A stretch of 64,000 nt of DNA from Rummeliibacillus pycnus_B (lineage in GTDB: Bacteria; Bacillota; Bacilli; Bacillales_A; Planococcaceae): positions 1 through 64,000 of the forward strand of contig NZ_JBCMNM010000031.1 in NCBI RefSeq assembly GCF_050459865.1, given 5' to 3'. A program made the position numbers and the translations under genes. Under the pieces are notes generated by a model that did not search any database, was not told where the DNA came from, and saw nothing but the letters and a program-made list of their open reading frames with translations. This document shows, piece after piece, positions 1 to 9,402 of this stretch (position 1 is its first letter; each line of letters starts with the position of its first letter).

Positions 1-100
1 CTCTCTCAGCAATTTACGTCTTCACACCAGGTAGGTTTGCTCTCTCGGGGTAGGTATTCGCTCTCTCGGCAATTTACGTCCTCGTACCAAGTTGGTGTAC
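1..100. repeat. TATTCGCTCTCTC repeat, copy A
   Basis: Short repeats built on GCTCTCTC occur here, two of them 21 bp apart (at 39 and 60). Positions 55-83 match the minus strand of 15771-15799 with 2 differences in 29 bases, so the same repeat family sits in inverted orientation about 15.7 kb away. No coding potential is seen. It lies downstream of the galE terminator at the window edge. Confidence 0.7.
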
Positions 101-130
101 CGCGGTAAAAGTTTTTTCAATGGCCACTAG

Positions 131-165
131 CAAACAAAAACCACAAAAACGTTTGTTTTCGTGGT
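131..165 (-). terminator. rho-independent terminator of galE
   Basis: An 11-bp hairpin with one mismatch (140-150 with 155-165) is followed on the minus strand by a T-rich tail at 131-139. It begins about 10 bases after the galE stop codon. Confidence 0.75.
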
Positions 166-175
166 CCTCTATTTT

Positions 176-1201
176 TTATTCAAAGCCGTTTGGATTATTA
201 GATTGCCAACGCCAAGAGTCTTCGCACATTCGTTCAACACCGAACTGTGCTTTCCAGTGCAGCATTTGTTCTGCTTTGGTTGTATCAGCATAGCAAATTG
301 CACTGTCCCCAGCGCGACGTTCTGTAATTTGATAAGGAATTGTCTTGCCTGATACTTTTTCAAAAGCATGGACAAGCTCAAGTACACTAAAGCCATTACC
401 TGTTCCTAAATTAAAGGCATCCACACCTTTATGATCTGCTAAATATTCTAATGCTTTTAAATGACCCTTTGCTAAGTCAACAACATGAATATAATCGCGG
501 ACGCCTGTTCCATCAGGTGTATCGTAATCATCACCGAAGACAGATAGCTTTTCACGTTTCCCTACTGCTACTTGAGTAATATAAGGCATTAAATTATTTG
601 GAATGCCAGAAGGATTTTCGCCAATTTTACCACTTTCATGAGCACCAATTGGATTGAAATAGCGCAACAATGCAATGCGCCATTCATGATCAGCATTACC
701 AAGATCTTGCAGTACGTGTTCTACCATTAACTTTGTTTGGCCATAAGGATTAATAGCGCTTAGTGGAAAGGTTTCATCAATTGGAACCACTTTTGGAATG
801 CCATAAACAGTAGCCGATGAGCTAAAAACAATTTTCTTGATATTATGACGTTGCATTGCATTTAGTAGCACTATTGACCCTTGCACATTATTTTCATAAT
901 AAAGAAGAGGATCTTCAACAGATTCTCCAACTGCCTTTAAACCAGCAAAGTGCACAACACCGTCTATTTGATATTCGGTAAAAAGTTGTTCTAACTTTGC
1001 TTGATCACGAATATCCCCTTCTACAAATGGAAAGGTTTTTCCTGTGATTTCCTCTACGCGTTTTAGTGATTTCACACTACTATTATGCAAATTATCGTAT
1101 GCTACGATATTGTACCCAGCCTCTAACAACTCTACACATGTATGAGATCCAATATACCCTGCTGCTCCTGTTACTAAAATACTTTTACTATTCAATTTCA
1201 T
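176..1201 (-). CDS. galE: UDP-glucose 4-epimerase
   Basis: Extended short-chain dehydrogenase that interconverts UDP-glucose and UDP-galactose with bound NAD, supplying UDP-galactose for cell-surface polymers. The N-terminus carries the nucleotide-binding motif GAAGYIGSH, and a YGQTK sequence supplies the catalytic Tyr and Lys. The body has epimerase signatures such as LRYFNPIGAH and RDYIHVVDLA. The length of about 341 residues is normal for GalE. I chose the ATG at 1201, preceded by GAGGAAA, because the product then starts just before the Rossmann motif; in-frame ATG 1225 and TTG 1234 would add 8 or 11 residues. It is a single gene with its own terminator, next to teichoic-acid genes, which fits a role in wall-polymer glycosylation. 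Confidence 0.93.
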   Translation of the reverse strand: MKLNSKSILVTGAAGYIGSHTCVELLEAGYNIVAYDNLHNSSVKSLKRVEEITGKTFPFVEGDIRDQAKLEQLFTEYQIDGVVHFAGLKAVGESVEDPLLYYENNVQGSIVLLNAMQRHNIKKIVFSSSATVYGIPKVVPIDETFPLSAINPYGQTKLMVEHVLQDLGNADHEWRIALLRYFNPIGAHESGKIGENPSGIPNNLMPYITQVAVGKREKLSVFGDDYDTPDGTGVRDYIHVVDLAKGHLKALEYLADHKGVDAFNLGTGNGFSVLELVHAFEKVSGKTIPYQITERRAGDSAICYADTTKAEQMLHWKAQFGVERMCEDSWRWQSNNPNGFE

Positions 1202-1306
1202 TTTCCTCGTTTCTTTAATGAGCATCAGCTTCAATTTGGCTTACATAAGCCCAATAGTATCGTATGTAAGAGATTCATGACATATGAGGTGTTGGTGCTC
1301 AGGTTA

Positions 1307-3451
1307 TTAATTAAATACTTCGTGTACTATTTTTTCAGTCGCGTTTCCTGTTTCCCAGCAACAAATTTGATCATAGAATTGATCATATTTATCTTTATAT
1401 TGTGCGTTAATTTGATCAATATTCTGCACGGCATCAATAATTTCATCAGTTGTCTTTAAAATTGGCCCCGGCATTTCATTTTCATAATCTAAATAAAACC
1501 CACGTAATTTATCACGATAATTTTCTAGGTCATATGCGTAGTACAAAATAGGTCTTCGCAAATTTGAATAATCAAAGAACACAGATGAATAGTCCGTTAT
1601 AAGAATATCTGAAATTATATATAAATCTGCAATATCATCGTGTTTAGATAAGTTATAGACAAATCCTTCATAGCCATCAATATTTAAGTTATCAGCGATA
1701 AAGTAATGCATTCGCAAAATGATAATATATTCATCGCCAAGTTTTTGATGTAACTGTTGAAGATCAAATTTCAAATCAAATTTATATTTGCCAGCTTCGT
1801 AAAATTCATCATCTCGCCAAGTCGGTGCATATAAAATAACCTTTTTGTCTAATGGCATATTCAGTGATTTCTTGATTTTGTTAATATAATCTTCGTTGTT
1901 ATTTTGGTATAAAGTATCATTTCGTGGATATCCATATTCTAACATTTTACTATCAAATTTAAACGCTGATTTAAAAATGTCAGATGAATATGGATTTGCA
2001 GCAATCAAATAATCCCATAATCTTGATTGTTGGTAAAAGTTCTTTTTATATTTTGGATTTGCAGAATAGACTTCATCCATATCAAACACAAGTCTTTTTA
2101 AAGGCGTACCATGCCATGTTTCTAAGAAAATATTACCTTCTCTTTTTTTCAAATGAAGCGGTTGTCGCATATTGCTGACCCAATATTTTGCAGTGGCCAA
2201 ATGATAGTAATAAGCAAGACTTAATCGTTTCACTTGTTTTGCATTGCCAGGAAGCTTTCTACCTGTTTCGTTGAAAATCCAAACAAACTCATATTCCGGA
2301 AAATTTTCGACCATATATTCATAGATTGCTTTTGGACTGTCAGCATATTGTTTTCCTAAGAAGCTTTCAAATACTATTTTCTTTTCATTTAATGGACATT
2401 TCATAAAAACATCACGATAAATTTGACGATAAAATTTGTTTAGACTTTTTAATGATTTCTTTGTATCCCTACCAAAATGGTGAAGTTTCAATATACGAAG
2501 ATACTTTTGATACTGATTGTTTTGTAATGCACGAAGTTCTCCACGTATTACGACGTTTTGTTTCTTCACACGTTCCTCAGAAATTAATTTCATCGCGCGA
2601 GAAAGGACAGAAAATGCTGGTTCTTTTTTATCTTCTTCTTTCATCAACAAAATGAAATGAGAACGATACAATCTAATCAGCTGTTTATCCAAGTGTTTAC
2701 TCACTTCTTCGTGATTTTCATAGTCGTTTTTTAATCGAGCAAAAGTATCGACAAAATCATTAAGTAATAGATCACGATCACGTTGATTTAACGATGGGTT
2801 CGTAATCGGATCATTCCGATCACGACGGAAATAATACGAGGATTTCACTCTAACAATTTTATACTGCATATAAAATGGCATCATAAAAGCTAATTCAGAA
2901 TAACTATTCACTTTTTCGTCGAATTTTATTTGCTGTGATTGAACAAGTTGAGTAGGAAACAAAGTGTTCAAGATAATCATATTCTTAAAAAATTCATATT
3001 GCTGTAGAGATTTTATACGAAATGAATCTTGTTCTTGTTGCTGCTGTTCTTGTTCTTTTAGTGATTCTTCGATTCCATCTTTTTTGGTGATTTTCACGGT
3101 ATGTCCTGTATAGATGGTTTCTGGCTCATTGCCTTGAAGAAGATATTCGATTGCTTTCTCATGAAGTAGATCATCACTATCTACGAAGTATATGTATTCT
3201 CCTGTTGCTTTTTGTACGGCAAGATTGCGTGAAAAACCTACACCCATTCTTTCACTGTTTGTAATATTTTCAAATCTTGAATCTTGAGCCATATATTGAT
3301 CAATAATTTTCCCAGATTGATCGGTAGATGCATCATTAACTACGATAATTTGTAGATTTTGATGCGTTTGTTGAACTATGGATTGAAAACATTCTTCTAA
3401 AAATTCTTCTGTATTATATACAGGTACAACTATACTTACACATTTATTCAT
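1307..3451 (-). CDS. GT2 glycosyltransferase / CDP-glycerol glycerophosphotransferase, two-domain
   Basis: A 714-residue cytoplasmic or membrane-associated enzyme of wall teichoic acid synthesis. Residues 1 to about 230 are a GT2 domain (VSIVVPVYNTEEF, metal-binding DSDD at 91-94). Residues about 350-710 are a TagF-type polymerase domain with WHGTP at 446-450 and TDYSS at 619-623, the motifs that carry the essential His and the CDP-polyol site in this family. A Glu/Gln-rich linker occurs near 133-142. It probably transfers a sugar and polymerises glycerol phosphate or ribitol phosphate from the CDP form. The ATG at 3451 follows AGAGGTG by 7 bases. It stands apart from the tarI operon, and the 21-bp sequence also found before tarI lies about 200 bases upstream. 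Substrates cannot be read from the sequence. Confidence 0.87.
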   Translation of the reverse strand: MNKCVSIVVPVYNTEEFLEECFQSIVQQTHQNLQIIVVNDASTDQSGKIIDQYMAQDSRFENITNSERMGVGFSRNLAVQKATGEYIYFVDSDDLLHEKAIEYLLQGNEPETIYTGHTVKITKKDGIEESLKEQEQQQQEQDSFRIKSLQQYEFFKNMIILNTLFPTQLVQSQQIKFDEKVNSYSELAFMMPFYMQYKIVRVKSSYYFRRDRNDPITNPSLNQRDRDLLLNDFVDTFARLKNDYENHEEVSKHLDKQLIRLYRSHFILLMKEEDKKEPAFSVLSRAMKLISEERVKKQNVVIRGELRALQNNQYQKYLRILKLHHFGRDTKKSLKSLNKFYRQIYRDVFMKCPLNEKKIVFESFLGKQYADSPKAIYEYMVENFPEYEFVWIFNETGRKLPGNAKQVKRLSLAYYYHLATAKYWVSNMRQPLHLKKREGNIFLETWHGTPLKRLVFDMDEVYSANPKYKKNFYQQSRLWDYLIAANPYSSDIFKSAFKFDSKMLEYGYPRNDTLYQNNNEDYINKIKKSLNMPLDKKVILYAPTWRDDEFYEAGKYKFDLKFDLQQLHQKLGDEYIIILRMHYFIADNLNIDGYEGFVYNLSKHDDIADLYIISDILITDYSSVFFDYSNLRRPILYYAYDLENYRDKLRGFYLDYENEMPGPILKTTDEIIDAVQNIDQINAQYKDKYDQFYDQICCWETGNATEKIVHEVFN

Positions 3452-3654
3452 TCAAAGACACCTCTTTTTACTTTTATCATCCATTACGCCAAAATTACAT
3501 ATAAGTTATATTTACCCATCTAAAAAGATCAGAAAATGTGCGAAACTTACTTATGCTTTATGAAGTAGTGCTGGAAAAATAAGTAACCCCCTCATTTATT
3601 CACAATTAAAGTTTTAACAGGGGCTTTTTTTCATTTAAAAAATTATCTCATCAA

Positions 3655-3675
3655 AAAATTAGAATTTGATGAGAA
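3655..3675. repeat. 21-bp sequence shared with 11190-11210, copy 1
   Basis: Twenty-one bases, core AATTAGAATTTGATGAG, are identical to 11190-11210 in the same orientation. Here the right half also pairs with TCTCATCAAA at 3646-3655, forming a 10-bp hairpin. Both copies lie in the upstream regions of teichoic-acid genes, so a shared operator is possible. Confidence 0.7.
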
Positions 3676-3794
3676 AAAATGATATTTCACCAATATTTGT
3701 TATAAGTAAAAGAGATTAATTTTTTAACAAAATATTCCTTATCATTAATGGCATATTGTGGCATTCGATATCTTTTACAAAATGGAACATGAAT

Positions 3795-3805
3795 TATGAT
3801 ATAAT
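3795..3805 (+). promoter_or_regulatory. extended -10 promoter of the TagB-like gene
   Basis: TATGATATAAT matches the extended -10 form TRTGnTATAAT. No -35 box with ideal spacing is seen, which is usual for extended -10 promoters. Transcription would start near 3812, about 33 bases before the ATG. Confidence 0.6.
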
Positions 3806-3844
3806 CTGTAACTATAAGTATGAATTTCTAGATTGGGTGAATGA

Positions 3845-4999
3845 ATGAGAAGAGAATGGCTAATAGAACTTTTTTTATTAATAAATAGATGCATTTTTTC
3901 TGTGTTCAATTTGTTTCCATTGAAGAAAAAAATTGTGTTGATGTGCGATTTTGGTGATAATGCTCGCTTTGTCGTCAATGAACTTGCAACACGTGATTTT
4001 AAAGATATAGTGGTTTTACGCACTGGTAAATGTAAAGAAAGTTTTAATCATTCTGGAGCACGGACAGTGTTATCCTTTAAAATAACAAACATACTTGATT
4101 ATATTCAGGGGCTTTATCATTTGGCTACAGCTGAGACGATCGTAATTGATAATTATTTTGCCATTTTAAGTGTTACGAATTTCCGTCCAAATGTGGAATG
4201 TATCCAATTATGGCATGCAGCAGGTGCGGTAAAAAAGTTTGGTTTGCAGGATCCTAGCGTTCTGTTCCGTTCTCATGCTGCTATTCGTCGTTTTGAACGT
4301 GTATATAACCGCATGGATAAAGTAGTTGTTGGATCGGATGAAATGGCGCCAATTTTCAAAGCAGCTTTTGGAATGCAAGATCATCAAATTTTGCGGTTAG
4401 GTATTCCGCGAACGGATTTCTTTTATGATCCTTCTGCAATTGAATCAGCTAGACGTGAAATGTTGGCAAAATATCCAATTTTAAATGGCAAAAAAGTCAT
4501 TTTGTATGCTCCAACTTTTCGAGATCAACAGCTTGATGCACAGAGTATTCCATTAGCTTTCGAGGATATTATTGAGCAACTTGGCGAAAACTACATTATG
4601 ATGATTAAATTGCATCCTGCTGTAGCACAAAATATAGGGAAATTTGATCACCCATTAATTATCTCGGTAGAAAATGATGTGGACATCAATAAGCTATTAT
4701 GTGTGACAGATTATGCCATAAGTGATTATTCCTCTATACCATTTGAATTTTCTTTATTGGGTAAACCTCAAATTTTTTATCCATATGATTTGGAAAAGTA
4801 TGCAATGGAACGTGGTTTTTGGAAGGATTACGACCAATTAGTACCCGGACCTGTAGTATCAACAGATGATGAGCTCGTATACGTGCTACAAAAAGATGAG
4901 TTTGATATGGAACGAATCAGAGCATTTTCTGCATCATGGAATAGGTTTTCAGATGGTCATTCAAGTAGCAAATTGGTTGATTATTTATTGAATAAGTAA
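3845..4999 (+). CDS. CDP-glycerol glycerophosphotransferase, TagB-like
   Basis: A 384-residue single-domain member of the TagB/TagF family. It shows LWHAAGAVKKFG and SDYSSIPFEF, the equivalents of the family His and CDP-polyol motifs, and an N-terminal hydrophobic, basic segment suited to membrane association. The length is close to B. subtilis TagB, the primase that adds the first glycerol phosphate to the lipid-linked disaccharide. TagB and short TagF/TarF enzymes cannot be separated safely by eye, so the primase role is an inference. The chosen ATG follows GGGTGA; an overlapping ATG at 3841 is out of frame. The CDP-glycerol synthase gene tagD follows on the same strand 83 bases later, so substrate supply and use sit together. 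Confidence 0.85.
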   Translation: MRREWLIELFLLINRCIFSVFNLFPLKKKIVLMCDFGDNARFVVNELATRDFKDIVVLRTGKCKESFNHSGARTVLSFKITNILDYIQGLYHLATAETIVIDNYFAILSVTNFRPNVECIQLWHAAGAVKKFGLQDPSVLFRSHAAIRRFERVYNRMDKVVVGSDEMAPIFKAAFGMQDHQILRLGIPRTDFFYDPSAIESARREMLAKYPILNGKKVILYAPTFRDQQLDAQSIPLAFEDIIEQLGENYIMMIKLHPAVAQNIGKFDHPLIISVENDVDINKLLCVTDYAISDYSSIPFEFSLLGKPQIFYPYDLEKYAMERGFWKDYDQLVPGPVVSTDDELVYVLQKDEFDMERIRAFSASWNRFSDGHSSSKLVDYLLNK

Positions 5000-5047
5000 A
5001 AAAAGCGAACAATCTTAGGGATTCTTTCATTTTTGAATAAATTGTAA

Positions 5048-5053
5048 TATAAT
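5048..5053 (+). promoter_or_regulatory. possible -10 box of tagD
   Basis: TATAAT lies 30 bases before the tagD ATG. The best -35 candidate at 17-bp spacing, TTTCAT at 5025, is poor. tagD may also be read from the upstream gene, since I see no terminator between them. Confidence 0.4.
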
Positions 5054-5082
5054 ACGCATTAGTATATCTATGGAGGCACATT

Positions 5083-5487
5083 ATGAAAAGAGTAATTACG
5101 TATGGTACGTTTGATTTATTACATGTTGGTCATGTTAATATACTACGCCGTGCCAAAGCACTTGGCGACTATCTTGTTGTAGCGATTTCATCTGATGAAT
5201 TCAACGCATTAAAAGGTAAAAAAGCTTATTACAGCTACGAAGATCGCAAAACTATTTTGGAAGCGATTAAATATGTTGATGAGGTTATTCCTGAAAACAA
5301 TTGGGAGCAAAAAATCCAAGATGTAAAGGATCACAATATCGACACATTCGTAATGGGACATGACTGGGAAGGAAAATTCGATTTCTTAAAAGACTATTGT
5401 GAAGTAATCTACCTTCCACGTACAGATGGTATCTCAACTACGAAAATCAAAAAAGACTTAAACGCAGCAGCAACTACTGCAGAATAA
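5083..5487 (+). CDS. tagD: glycerol-3-phosphate cytidylyltransferase
   Basis: Makes CDP-glycerol from CTP and sn-glycerol 3-phosphate, the donor for poly(glycerol phosphate) teichoic acid and for the linkage unit. The 134-residue cytidylyltransferase has the nucleotide-binding GTFDLLHVGHVNILRRA at the N-terminus (HxGH) and RTDGISTTKIKK near the C-terminus, both diagnostic, and is the usual TagD length apart from a short Ala/Thr tail. The ATG follows GGAGGCAC. It lies directly after the TagB-like gene and before a strong terminator. Confidence 0.96.
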   Translation: MKRVITYGTFDLLHVGHVNILRRAKALGDYLVVAISSDEFNALKGKKAYYSYEDRKTILEAIKYVDEVIPENNWEQKIQDVKDHNIDTFVMGHDWEGKFDFLKDYCEVIYLPRTDGISTTKIKKDLNAAATTAE

Positions 5488-5502
5488 TATAACATGAAAA
5501 AG

Positions 5503-5540
5503 AACCCCTAAATGCAAGTAAGCAGTTAGGGGTTTTGTGT
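5503..5540 (+). terminator. terminator of tagD
   Basis: A perfect 9-bp stem AACCCCTAA (5503-5511) / TTAGGGGTT (5526-5534) is followed by T-rich sequence 15 bases after the tagD stop. It can also act on the converging minus-strand operon. Confidence 0.85.
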
Positions 5541-5586
5541 TTAGAAAATGTTTGGTTTCTTGCTATTTATTATACTTGTTCAACAG

Positions 5587-6975
5587 TTATTTTGATTTGC
5601 TTCCAAACATATTGGCAAATTTTAAAGCAAACCTTGTGGATTTTCTATTTAAAGTACCCTGAAGATGCTTGATCTGTTTTTCTTTTTTTGAAACTAGCTG
5701 TTCTAGATTCTTTAAATGTTGATTTGGTTTCGTTTGCATAGAATCTTCTAATTTTGAAAAAGTCTCGAATCGTTGAATAATCTCAGGAACACTACAACCA
5801 GTTAATGGTTCAAGTGGTGGTAATAATTGAAGTTTTGACAATTTATCATTAAGTGGTATATGACTTGGTTGATACCCCTCTTTATAAATATGATCTATAT
5901 TGTTTTTATTTAAGAAATCAATAAAACGTTCAAAATTTGCAGTTTGGTATTTCGAAACTTGATGGAAATCAATTTTTTCTATTATATTCCATATACTTGT
6001 ATCTTCTTTAATATCTTTTGCCCAAATATGTGTAAGATGATGATATTCTGTTAGCTCTCGCATTCGACCATCTTTTGGAATCAAAATACTTGGTGTACCT
6101 GCAATTGTAGCAGCAATATTACCATGTAATCTTGCACCAAAAGCAAGGTCTGCTTTGCTTAAGAAATCTAACCAAGTTGGTACATTTAAGAAATAGCGTA
6201 CGCGATTGTTGACATAGACTTCATCAGACATTTTCCCCGGATAATTATCTCCTGCTTTCTGTATTTCAGGAAAACCTAAATACGTCAATCTCAATTCTTT
6301 TAACCATTGTGGAATAAAATAATGATCTGGAAATTCTTTCGTACTTCTTGTAATAAAGTCCAAAACATTTTTAGGAGATAGACGTGAGGAATTAACGCAT
6401 ACAAGTGATTCAGAAGTAATAGTTGTTTCTCGAATTGATAATTCTGATCCAAATGTATACATTGATGGACAGCCAATTGCCATATGATCTATACCTTCAC
6501 GAAATCCTAATCTTGACAAATAATCCGATGTGATTTGGCCACGTACCCCAATCATACTTGATTTTTCCAATACTGCCTTCACAAATTCTTTTACTTCGTT
6601 ATCGAATTCAAAAGGTTCATCTAGTTTTGGCTCAAATGGTGCACGTAAACCTACTCCAATTACATAAACAGGAATCTTAAGTTTTTTAATAAGTTTTGTA
6701 TAATTACGAAGGGATGATACAAAATCATTTCGAAAGGCATCTGCTAATGGAATAATATAGGCATCATAATTTTCATTTATATAACTTGCCTGGCTTGGAT
6801 CAATTTTATAATAGTCAGGCTCAATTACCACGTCATCAGTCATTAATGTTTTATATACACCAAAAGCATAGATTAAGTTTCCTACATTTCCTCCAATTGA
6901 ATTGTGTAAAATCATATAAGCAGGGTCAAGAACTTCTAACGGAGAGATTCCCGATCGAATTAAATATTTCTTCAT
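5587..6975 (-). CDS. polysaccharide pyruvyltransferase family protein
   Basis: A 462-residue protein of the family that moves pyruvate from phosphoenolpyruvate onto a sugar, as CsaB and exopolysaccharide pyruvyltransferases do. The N-terminus has GGNVGNLIYAFGVY (nucleotide-like binding loop), and near residues 280-300 lies FGARLHGNIAATIAGTP, matching the family RxHG motif. The last 60 residues form a Lys/Gln-rich helical tail, probably coiled coil, which is longer than in typical members. The ATG follows AAGGAG by 9 bases. It is the last gene of the tarI-tarJ operon, 34 bases after a polymerase gene, which suggests that the teichoic acid or its sugar substituent is pyruvylated. The acceptor is unknown. 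Confidence 0.8.
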   Translation of the reverse strand: MKKYLIRSGISPLEVLDPAYMILHNSIGGNVGNLIYAFGVYKTLMTDDVVIEPDYYKIDPSQASYINENYDAYIIPLADAFRNDFVSSLRNYTKLIKKLKIPVYVIGVGLRAPFEPKLDEPFEFDNEVKEFVKAVLEKSSMIGVRGQITSDYLSRLGFREGIDHMAIGCPSMYTFGSELSIRETTITSESLVCVNSSRLSPKNVLDFITRSTKEFPDHYFIPQWLKELRLTYLGFPEIQKAGDNYPGKMSDEVYVNNRVRYFLNVPTWLDFLSKADLAFGARLHGNIAATIAGTPSILIPKDGRMRELTEYHHLTHIWAKDIKEDTSIWNIIEKIDFHQVSKYQTANFERFIDFLNKNNIDHIYKEGYQPSHIPLNDKLSKLQLLPPLEPLTGCSVPEIIQRFETFSKLEDSMQTKPNQHLKNLEQLVSKKEKQIKHLQGTLNRKSTRFALKFANMFGSKSK

Positions 6976-7009
6976 AATTATATGCTCCTTCTTTTCATCA
7001 CACTATGAT

Positions 7010-8185
7010 TTAGATAGATTTCATACAAGATTCGATTAAGTCAGCAACTCGTTCCGTAGATTGACCGTCTAAATCCTCAAAAAATTTATTTGTGAAATTT
7101 GTATAATCTACTTTTTCAACATCACTTAAATCCTTGATTTTCTGAATCATTTCATCACAAGTACGTACAATTGGACCTGGTGTAAAGTCTTGATATGGAA
7201 TATAAAAATCTCGTGATTCAATATATTCCTCTAAATCAAAGCAATAGAAAATCATTGGTTTATTTAATAATGCATACTCAAAACAAACAGATGAGTAATC
7301 AGTAATGAGTAAATCTGTGATAAATAGTAAGTCATTTACACTTGGATATTTTGTAAAGTCTTTAATCTTGTCTCCATATTCAACTGGTATTGATATTTTT
7401 TTCTTCACAAATGGATGATGTTTAATAAGGAATACAACGTTATCATCTAATTGTTCATAAATACTCTCTAAGTCCAACTGTTCCATTGGGAAGTGTGCAC
7501 TTGATTGACCATTGCCGCGAAATGTTGGTGCATATAAGATTACTTTTTTTCCTTGTAACTCTGGATATTTCTCATATAATTTTTGATTCATATTATTTTT
7601 ATAGTCTTCATCGAAGAAAACATCTGTGCGAGGAACCCCTGTTGGAACCACCTTGTTAATATCAACACCAAATCCCTCAGCATAGAATGGAGCAACTTCT
7701 GACGAACTTACAATCACTTTCGTGTAATTACGGTGGTTTTTAGAATTTGGATTTGGCCCTCCTACTTTACCAACTCGACTATAACCGAATGTTTTGAAAG
7801 CCCCCACTGCATGCCAAATTTGAATTAAATCAGCGTTTTTCCGGATTTTCAAGGGATAAATCATCGGATAAAAATCATCTAGCATAATAACTTTTGATGT
7901 GGCTATATGATAAGCAAGTTTAATAATTTCCAAATACCGTTTACGTTTTGTTACACTTTCTTTTAATAATAAGAAGTATTCGTATTTATGTCTTCTTTCT
8001 AATTCATCATAGACTAATTGAAAGTTATCGCTTAATTTTTTGCGGCTATCCGATAGAATTGAAATTTTATTGTTATTAATAGGTAATACACAAAACATTT
8101 TGTATAGCATTTGGAAAATCTCTTTTTTAAATTTTCTATCTAGTTTTTTTCGAAACTTGTTTTTTGTTTGTTTAAGTGTTGTCAA
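7010..8185 (-). CDS. CDP-polyol glycerophosphotransferase, TarF/TarL-like (first copy)
   Basis: About 391 residues of the TagB/TagF/TarL family, with IWHAVGAFKTFG and LITDYSSVCFEYALL giving the family His and CDP-polyol site. The N-terminus is strongly basic with one hydrophobic stretch, fitting peripheral attachment to the inner membrane face. The start is taken as TTG 8185, which has GAGG 9 bases upstream; the GTG at 8200 overlaps that ribosome binding site. It lies between another polymerase gene (28 bases upstream of the stretch before it) and the pyruvyltransferase in an operon that begins with tarI and tarJ. It therefore probably uses CDP-ribitol or CDP-glycerol. Priming and polymerising roles cannot be told apart from sequence alone. 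Confidence 0.83.
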   Translation of the reverse strand: MTTLKQTKNKFRKKLDRKFKKEIFQMLYKMFCVLPINNNKISILSDSRKKLSDNFQLVYDELERRHKYEYFLLLKESVTKRKRYLEIIKLAYHIATSKVIMLDDFYPMIYPLKIRKNADLIQIWHAVGAFKTFGYSRVGKVGGPNPNSKNHRNYTKVIVSSSEVAPFYAEGFGVDINKVVPTGVPRTDVFFDEDYKNNMNQKLYEKYPELQGKKVILYAPTFRGNGQSSAHFPMEQLDLESIYEQLDDNVVFLIKHHPFVKKKISIPVEYGDKIKDFTKYPSVNDLLFITDLLITDYSSVCFEYALLNKPMIFYCFDLEEYIESRDFYIPYQDFTPGPIVRTCDEMIQKIKDLSDVEKVDYTNFTNKFFEDLDGQSTERVADLIESCMKSI

Positions 8186-8227
8186 CGATGTATACCTCAC
8201 TCGTCATAGAATGAAAGGACTTTTCTT

Positions 8228-9400
8228 TCACTCTGGATAATTCATTAAATGTTCGATAATCCCTTTTGTAACATTGGATGTGACGGAAAAATTGTACTGA
8301 ATCATTCGATCTGTATTGTAAAATTCACCAGTTCTTCTCTCATTAATCCAATGGAGTAACTGCTTAGAATTGGTTAATATCGTCCCATCAGATATGTTCT
8401 CAATGCTATTGTAGAATCCTCGGTTTTTTTGATATTCAGGTAAATCAGGAACATAATGTGCTAAGGGCTTTTTCAATAGAGCAAACTCAAATACGGCTGA
8501 TGAATAATCCGTTATAAATGCATCTGCAACGAGCATCCATTCGTTGATAGAAAAGTTTTCACCAATAATGATTTGCTCTTGATGTTTGTGTTGTAAATCT
8601 AATAAAGGCTGTAGCTCTTTTTTATTTACATATGGATGCGGTACAAAGATTAATAGTTTATCTGAATCGATATCCTTTAAGATGTTCGTAAGTTCTACTG
8701 AAAAATTCAATTCCGTTTCTCGCTGTCCTGCATTTGCACGATATGTAGGTGCAATCAAAATTTTTGTTTTTCTTTGTTGCTCTACTGTTAAACTCTTCGT
8801 TAATTTTTGTTGAATCTCTTTTACATAAAACTCATCAGAAAAGTAATCGATTCTTGGTATTCCTAACGGATAAATTTTGCCTTTAGGCATATTAAAAGCT
8901 TCTGCATATTGTGTTATAACTTGCTCTGAAGAAACATAAACATGTGTATAGTTTGAATGGACAGGTACAATTTCTAAATATTTTCGATCTGATCCAAATT
9001 TTGTATCTACTGTACTATAGCCAAATTTTTTAAAAGCGCCTGCAGCATGCCATAATTGCACAATTCTCGTTTCTTTCCTTGGATGAATTAAGTAAACTGG
9101 TAAATAATAATCGTCTAACACAATATATTTGGCATCACAAAAATGCGGAATTTCTTTAAACATCCCATAACCTATCTTATTGCTTGGATGTATAAGTTGA
9201 ATCTCTAATTCTGGATGCAGTTTTTTGACCTCGTTATAGAATGCTTTTAGATTACCTTCCAACTTGTTGCTTCGATAAAGTGACATAACTACTTTTTTTT
9301 CGTTAATGGGACGACATTTCGACATTATTGCATAGCTGGATTGATAAATAATTTTGTATAACCAATGAATCGTATAACGAATTGTCTTTTTTATAGGCAT
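8228..9400 (-). CDS. CDP-polyol glycerophosphotransferase, TarF/TarL-like (second copy)
   Basis: About 390 residues, paralogous to the next gene in the operon and to the gene at 3845. It has LWHAAGAFKKFG and FITDYSSAVFEFALL, and an N-terminal basic/hydrophobic stretch. The ATG at 9400 comes 2 bases after the tarJ stop codon (TAATAATG), which implies translational coupling; GTG 9415 within tarJ is an alternative. Directly following tarJ makes it the best candidate in the window for a ribitol phosphate transferase of TarK/TarL type, but this is inferred from position only. Confidence 0.83.
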   Translation of the reverse strand: MPIKKTIRYTIHWLYKIIYQSSYAIMSKCRPINEKKVVMSLYRSNKLEGNLKAFYNEVKKLHPELEIQLIHPSNKIGYGMFKEIPHFCDAKYIVLDDYYLPVYLIHPRKETRIVQLWHAAGAFKKFGYSTVDTKFGSDRKYLEIVPVHSNYTHVYVSSEQVITQYAEAFNMPKGKIYPLGIPRIDYFSDEFYVKEIQQKLTKSLTVEQQRKTKILIAPTYRANAGQRETELNFSVELTNILKDIDSDKLLIFVPHPYVNKKELQPLLDLQHKHQEQIIIGENFSINEWMLVADAFITDYSSAVFEFALLKKPLAHYVPDLPEYQKNRGFYNSIENISDGTILTNSKQLLHWINERRTGEFYNTDRMIQYNFSVTSNVTKGIIEHLMNYPE

Positions 9401-9402
9401 TA

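Larger units (their letters stand above)
3452..3844. other. intergenic region between divergent teichoic-acid genes
   Basis: This 393-base AT-rich stretch contains no credible gene. It holds the shared 21-bp sequence (3655-3675), a hairpin formed by that sequence and TCTCATCAAA at 3646, and the extended -10 promoter at 3795-3805. A weak CCCCT/AGGGG pairing followed by seven T residues occurs near 3595-3638, but its loop is long and I do not call it a terminator. Confidence 0.6.
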
